A stretch of 64,000 bases of DNA from Mucilaginibacter glaciei (GTDB taxonomy: Bacteria > Bacteroidota > Bacteroidia > Sphingobacteriales > Sphingobacteriaceae). The stretch's first letter is position 1, and every line of letters begins with the position of its first letter. The stretch lies in assembly GCF_014773245.1 (NCBI RefSeq), contig NZ_JACWMX010000003.1, positions 310,001-374,000 on the forward strand. Direction: 5' to 3'. A model generated the notes under the pieces. That model saw nothing but the letters and a program-made list of their open reading frames with translations. It did no database searches and had not been told where the DNA came from. Shown here one piece after another: positions 61,801-64,000 of the stretch. The position numbers were made by a program, and so were the translations under genes.

Positions 61801-62410
61801 GCGCAAGGGAGCTTTAAGATTAAAAGCAAATATGCTAAAATCCTGCTACGTGCGTAACGATGGTAACGGCAAGTTCACGCTTATCCCTATGCCAATTGCA
61901 GCCCAGGTATCAGCCATTAACGGGATGGAAACCGGAGATTTTGACGGCGACGGCAACCTGGATTTAATAATGAACGGGAACGATTTCGGTACCGAAGCGT
62001 CCATCGGCCGCTACGATGCCCTGAATGGCCTAATGTTAAAAGGCGATGGAAAGGGGGGCTTTAAACCTTTAAGTATTTTACAAAGCGGCATCTATATACC
62101 GGGCGATGGCAAGGCTTTAGTAAAGTTACGTGATAGTAAGGGGCAGGTGCTGTTGGCCGCCAGCCAGAATAAGGACTTTATGAAGCTATTTAAGTGGAAA
62201 GCAAAAGCTAATACCATACCCGTGCAACCTAATGATGCCTATGCTTTGGTGAAATACAAAAACGGGCAAACAGAGAAACAGGAATTTTACTTTGGTGCAT
62301 CATTTTTGTCCCAGTCGGCCAGGTTTATCAACATCACAGATAAAATGGAAAACATCATCGTGGTAGACAATAAAGGCAATAAGCGGGGACTTACCAACAT
62401 TAAAAAGTAA
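58823..62410 (+). CDS. FG-GAP/VCBS repeat lipoprotein with ASPIC/UnbV domain
   Basis: This 1195-residue lipoprotein (signal ends at Cys20, 'LAGLGSCKNKTQ') has about a dozen FG-GAP-type calcium-binding repeats in two blocks (about 55-500 and 655-1120). Words such as 'GDFNNDGLQDIYFTGN', 'YDNDGDLDMYLTVN', 'FNGDGWKDIYISND' and 'TDFDNDGWPDLVLAGEW' have Asp/Asn at calcium positions, as in integrin-type propellers. Between the blocks is an ASPIC/UnbV domain ('LGALVNIYYDKSRQQVYENTPYRGYLSSVQNIAHFGLG...SILIKWPNGKEQ', about 530-600). It is probably a surface protein that binds glycan or another protein. It follows the SusD of the locus across a terminator. Confidence 0.9.
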   Translation: MKIFYNCIIIFCLAGLGSCKNKTQFQKISSSHSGIDFNNLITENDSINPLDVVNVYNGGGVGIGDFNNDGLQDIYFTGNMVASQLYLNKGDFKFDNITETAGVGGQGRWSRGVSVVDINNDGLMDIYVCNTINPDSTKRQNFLYINQGVDKNNLPYFKDMARAYHLEAGTQSTMASFFDYDNDGDLDMYLTVNNANASYNPNVFGPTASRGPHIVTGQLFRNDWDAVSGHPVFTDVTVAAGVTIPGFGHAASTVDFNGDGWKDIYISNDFISNNILYINNRNGTFTDRSREYFKHTSLNAMGQDVVDINNDGLADVIELDMNPADNYRKKMMLSPSMYQTFQNFDQFGYQYQYVRNTLQINQGPKLGQQDTIGNPVFSEVGFLSGIAQTDWSWTPVVADFNNDGYRDMVITNGFPKDVSDRDFMTYRQQAYAVASKETVLKQIPEIKIPNYAFQNNGDITFKDVSKDWGLDIPTFSNGAVYADLDNDGALDMVINNVNDEALVYRNTARDDQKNFNTTHYLRISFKGDEQNVNGLGALVNIYYDKSRQQVYENTPYRGYLSSVQNIAHFGLGKITRVDSILIKWPNGKEQRLTNVKADQKIRVDIANAVSKPATVQPILATGSLFKEVTDAVGVHFAHKSATFLDFNVQKLLPHKLSDYSPALAVGDINNDGLDDMVVGGDSYNQAQLFFQQANGKFTQRNLLPGTTFPPILFKDAGLLLFDANADGTLDLYVASGGYEAKPGDKEYQDRLYLNDGKGNFKLAADAVPANFTSKLCVRGFDYNKDGKLDLFISGRVKPWQYPKPVSSIILRNDSQNGVAKFTDVTADVAPALKNIGLVCDALFTDFDNDGWPDLVLAGEWMPVTFLKNEQGKFKNVTATTGIAGKFGWWNSIIAGDFRHTGRIDYIVGNVGQNSLMQATDEYPVYITAKDFDNSGAYSAVPSIFLLDKAGNRKEYPVQGRDDMVKQMISMKKKYTNYTSFATATMNDILTPEQRKGALRLKANMLKSCYVRNDGNGKFTLIPMPIAAQVSAINGMETGDFDGDGNLDLIMNGNDFGTEASIGRYDALNGLMLKGDGKGGFKPLSILQSGIYIPGDGKALVKLRDSKGQVLLAASQNKDFMKLFKWKAKANTIPVQPNDAYALVKYKNGQTEKQEFYFGASFLSQSARFINITDKMENIIVVDNKGNKRGLTNIKK

Positions 62411-62451
62411 GCACTTAAAAATCTTAAATTATAGTTAAAAATCTTAAAAAA

Positions 62452-64000
62452 ATGATCTACAAAAATTATAAAGCGATTTATCTTGCTTTTTGGCTTTTAG
62501 CTTTTGCCGGCGCAGGTAGTAGCTATGCGCAATCGCTTAATAATCCGGTCGCGCTAAATGATCTGAGCGCATTTGCCGCCCCTCCCAAAAACTGGGAAAT
62601 AGCGGGTGGCGTTCACGCCGATCTGGATAAGGATAACCAAATGCAGGTAATCAAAGGCAGTGGTATTTTAGTGAATCGTTTTGATGAAAAAAACATTGGC
62701 AGGGATCTTTATTTTAACTTGCAGCACGGAGATATCGACCTGGAGATGGATTACGCTATGGCCCGTGGTTCCAATTCCGGTATTTATTTACAAGGCCGTT
62801 ATGAAATCCAGTTACTGGATAGTTGGGGTGCCATTAACCCTAAAGCAGGCGATAACGGCGGTATTTATGAGCGTTGGGACGATGCGAAGGCCGAAGGGAT
62901 GAAGGGCTACGAAGGCCATGCGCCACGGCAAAATGCCAGCAGGGCGCCTGGCTTATGGCAGCACGTCCGTATTTCATTCCAGGCACCAAAGTTTGATGGA
63001 AATGGCGTGAAGATAGCTAATGCAAAAATGCTTTACTTATGGCTAAATGGCGTAATGATACAGGAAAATGTAGAGCTATCCGGCCCTACCCGGGGTGCGT
63101 TTGATAACAAAGAAAGCGCCTTGGGCCCGCTGCGTTTACAGGGCGATCATGGTGCCATAGCGTTTAAAAACATCAGTTATACCAATTTTAATAAACCGCA
63201 CCCTACGGTAGCTAATCTTAAATACGCTGTTTACAAAGGTGATTTTACGGTAGAGCCTAATTATAAAACTATTAAGGCTGAAGCGCAGGGTGTTACTCCA
63301 ATGCTTACATCTAACGAAGTTAAACTGGCCAACGAGTTTTTATTAAAGTACACAGGAATCTTGCACGTTAACGAGGCAGGCGAATATACGTTTAAACTAA
63401 GCGTGCCAGGGGGCAAAGGTGGTTTGAAAATTAATAGTGCAACCGTTGTTACCGCTAATGGTTTTAGAGGTACAGGAACAATGGCCTTACCCGCCGGTGA
63501 TCTGCCATTTGAGATCGTTTATATAAAGAATGTTGATTGGGCAAAGGCCGCTTTGGGTCTTACGGTATCGGGGCCGGGTGTGCGTGAGTACCTGCTGAGC
63601 GATGCCAATGTAAGTTCTAATGATGCTGTTGACCCAATATTGATCAACGCGACAGAGAATACCATTTTGCGCAGTTTTACGGATGTGCCCGGCGGCATCA
63701 GGGTTACCCACGGGGTAGGTGTGGGTAGTGTTGAGCAGTTACATTACACGTATGATATGGACAAAGGCATGATCGTGCAGATATGGCGGGGCGGATTTTT
63801 GGACGCCACCCCAATGTGGCACGAGCGTGGCGACGGTTCATCAAAGCCTGCAGGGTCTGTTCAGTACCTGGGTAAACCATCACCGGGCATAACAAAGCTT
63901 GCAGATGCGAATGCTGCATGGCCCGCAGATACTAATAGTACTGGCTACAAGCCCAAGGGTTATACGTTGGATGCTGATAGCCGGCCCACTTTTAAATATA
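62452..64000 (+). CDS. 3-keto-disaccharide hydrolase (DUF1080) protein, cut by the window end
   Basis: The frame is open from the ATG at 62452 to the last base (516 codons seen), so the C-terminus is missing. A signal peptide ('LAFWLLAFAGAGSSYAQ') is followed by a DUF1080 lectin-like domain ('IDLEMDYAMARGSNSGIYLQGRYEIQLLDSWG...DNGGIYERWDD', residues about 98-150, up to 'SALGPLRLQGDHGAIAFKNISY'), then a PA14-like beta segment (about 255-380) and a region 'YDMDKGMIVQIWRGGFLDATPMWHERGDGSS' typical of larger DUF1080 multidomain proteins. DUF1080 members can cleave 3-keto-glycosides. It lies 41 bases after the FG-GAP gene and is likely in its operon. Confidence 0.88.
   Translation, partial: MIYKNYKAIYLAFWLLAFAGAGSSYAQSLNNPVALNDLSAFAAPPKNWEIAGGVHADLDKDNQMQVIKGSGILVNRFDEKNIGRDLYFNLQHGDIDLEMDYAMARGSNSGIYLQGRYEIQLLDSWGAINPKAGDNGGIYERWDDAKAEGMKGYEGHAPRQNASRAPGLWQHVRISFQAPKFDGNGVKIANAKMLYLWLNGVMIQENVELSGPTRGAFDNKESALGPLRLQGDHGAIAFKNISYTNFNKPHPTVANLKYAVYKGDFTVEPNYKTIKAEAQGVTPMLTSNEVKLANEFLLKYTGILHVNEAGEYTFKLSVPGGKGGLKINSATVVTANGFRGTGTMALPAGDLPFEIVYIKNVDWAKAALGLTVSGPGVREYLLSDANVSSNDAVDPILINATENTILRSFTDVPGGIRVTHGVGVGSVEQLHYTYDMDKGMIVQIWRGGFLDATPMWHERGDGSSKPAGSVQYLGKPSPGITKLADANAAWPADTNSTGYKPKGYTLDADSRPTFKY

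Overview
The window looks like chromosomal DNA of a Bacteroidota species, most likely Sphingobacteriaceae (a Mucilaginibacter- or Pedobacter-like soil or plant-associated glycan degrader). The evidence is two SusC/SusD pairs, a hybrid two-component regulator fused to an AraC domain, Bacteroidota-type promoters (TTG/TTTG about 19 bases upstream of TAnnTTTG), weak Shine-Dalgarno sequences, and families such as DUF5916, DUF4385, DUF1543 and OmpA/TSP3 proteins. The genus is inferred from gene content only. No prophage, insertion sequence, CRISPR array or rRNA was seen.

Left part (1-17.5 kb), mostly housekeeping. A ferritin-like DUF892 gene is followed by a four-gene minus-strand operon (FAD/NAD(P)-binding protein, DUF1543, GNAT, DUF4385). 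Next come a HopJ-domain gene, tRNA-Phe, and a membrane/soluble Fe-S protein pair with a DUF2750 gene between them. A compact RelE-type toxin-antitoxin pair, YciI, a frameshifted lipoprotein, mtgA, the rpsF-rpsR-rplI operon, dnaX flanked by two very acidic small proteins, an outer-membrane barrel and icd follow. dnaX carries a run of ten A placed so that slippage would give a gamma-like short product.

Middle part (17.5-32 kb). manA, a PAS histidine kinase and a secreted GH5-like glycosidase lead to an S-box (SAM-I) riboswitch that precedes a 1-Cys peroxiredoxin, not a methionine gene. A tRNA-Cys starts 12 bases after the peroxiredoxin stop. Then come DUF5996, a methyltransferase, a DUF5916 outer-membrane protein, a lipoprotein, tRNA-Gln, two unlisted small ORFs (the second overlapping the start of an ArsB-type transporter by one base), and an abundant-type OmpA protein.

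Phosphoester locus (32-40.4 kb). A minus-strand operon runs SusC, SusD, PI-PLC-like phosphodiesterase, purple-acid-phosphatase-like enzyme. A PHP-type CehA/McbA hydrolase is divergent from it. It has the layout of a polysaccharide utilisation locus but carries phosphoesterases in place of glycosidases, suggesting uptake of a phosphorylated substrate such as inositol phosphates or phospholipid headgroups.

Glycan locus (40.4-64 kb, running off the window). SGNH esterase, GH95, a secreted AGE-family epimerase, GH9, GH26, the hybrid regulator, SusC, SusD, an FG-GAP/ASPIC lipoprotein and a DUF1080/3-keto-disaccharide hydrolase (truncated by the window edge) fit a beta-mannan/glucomannan or mixed hemicellulose system. 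Two near-identical sites, each made of two 17-base half sites 21 bases apart, lie 36-37 bases upstream of TAnnTTTA elements before the epimerase operon and before susC. They are strong candidates for the regulator's operators.
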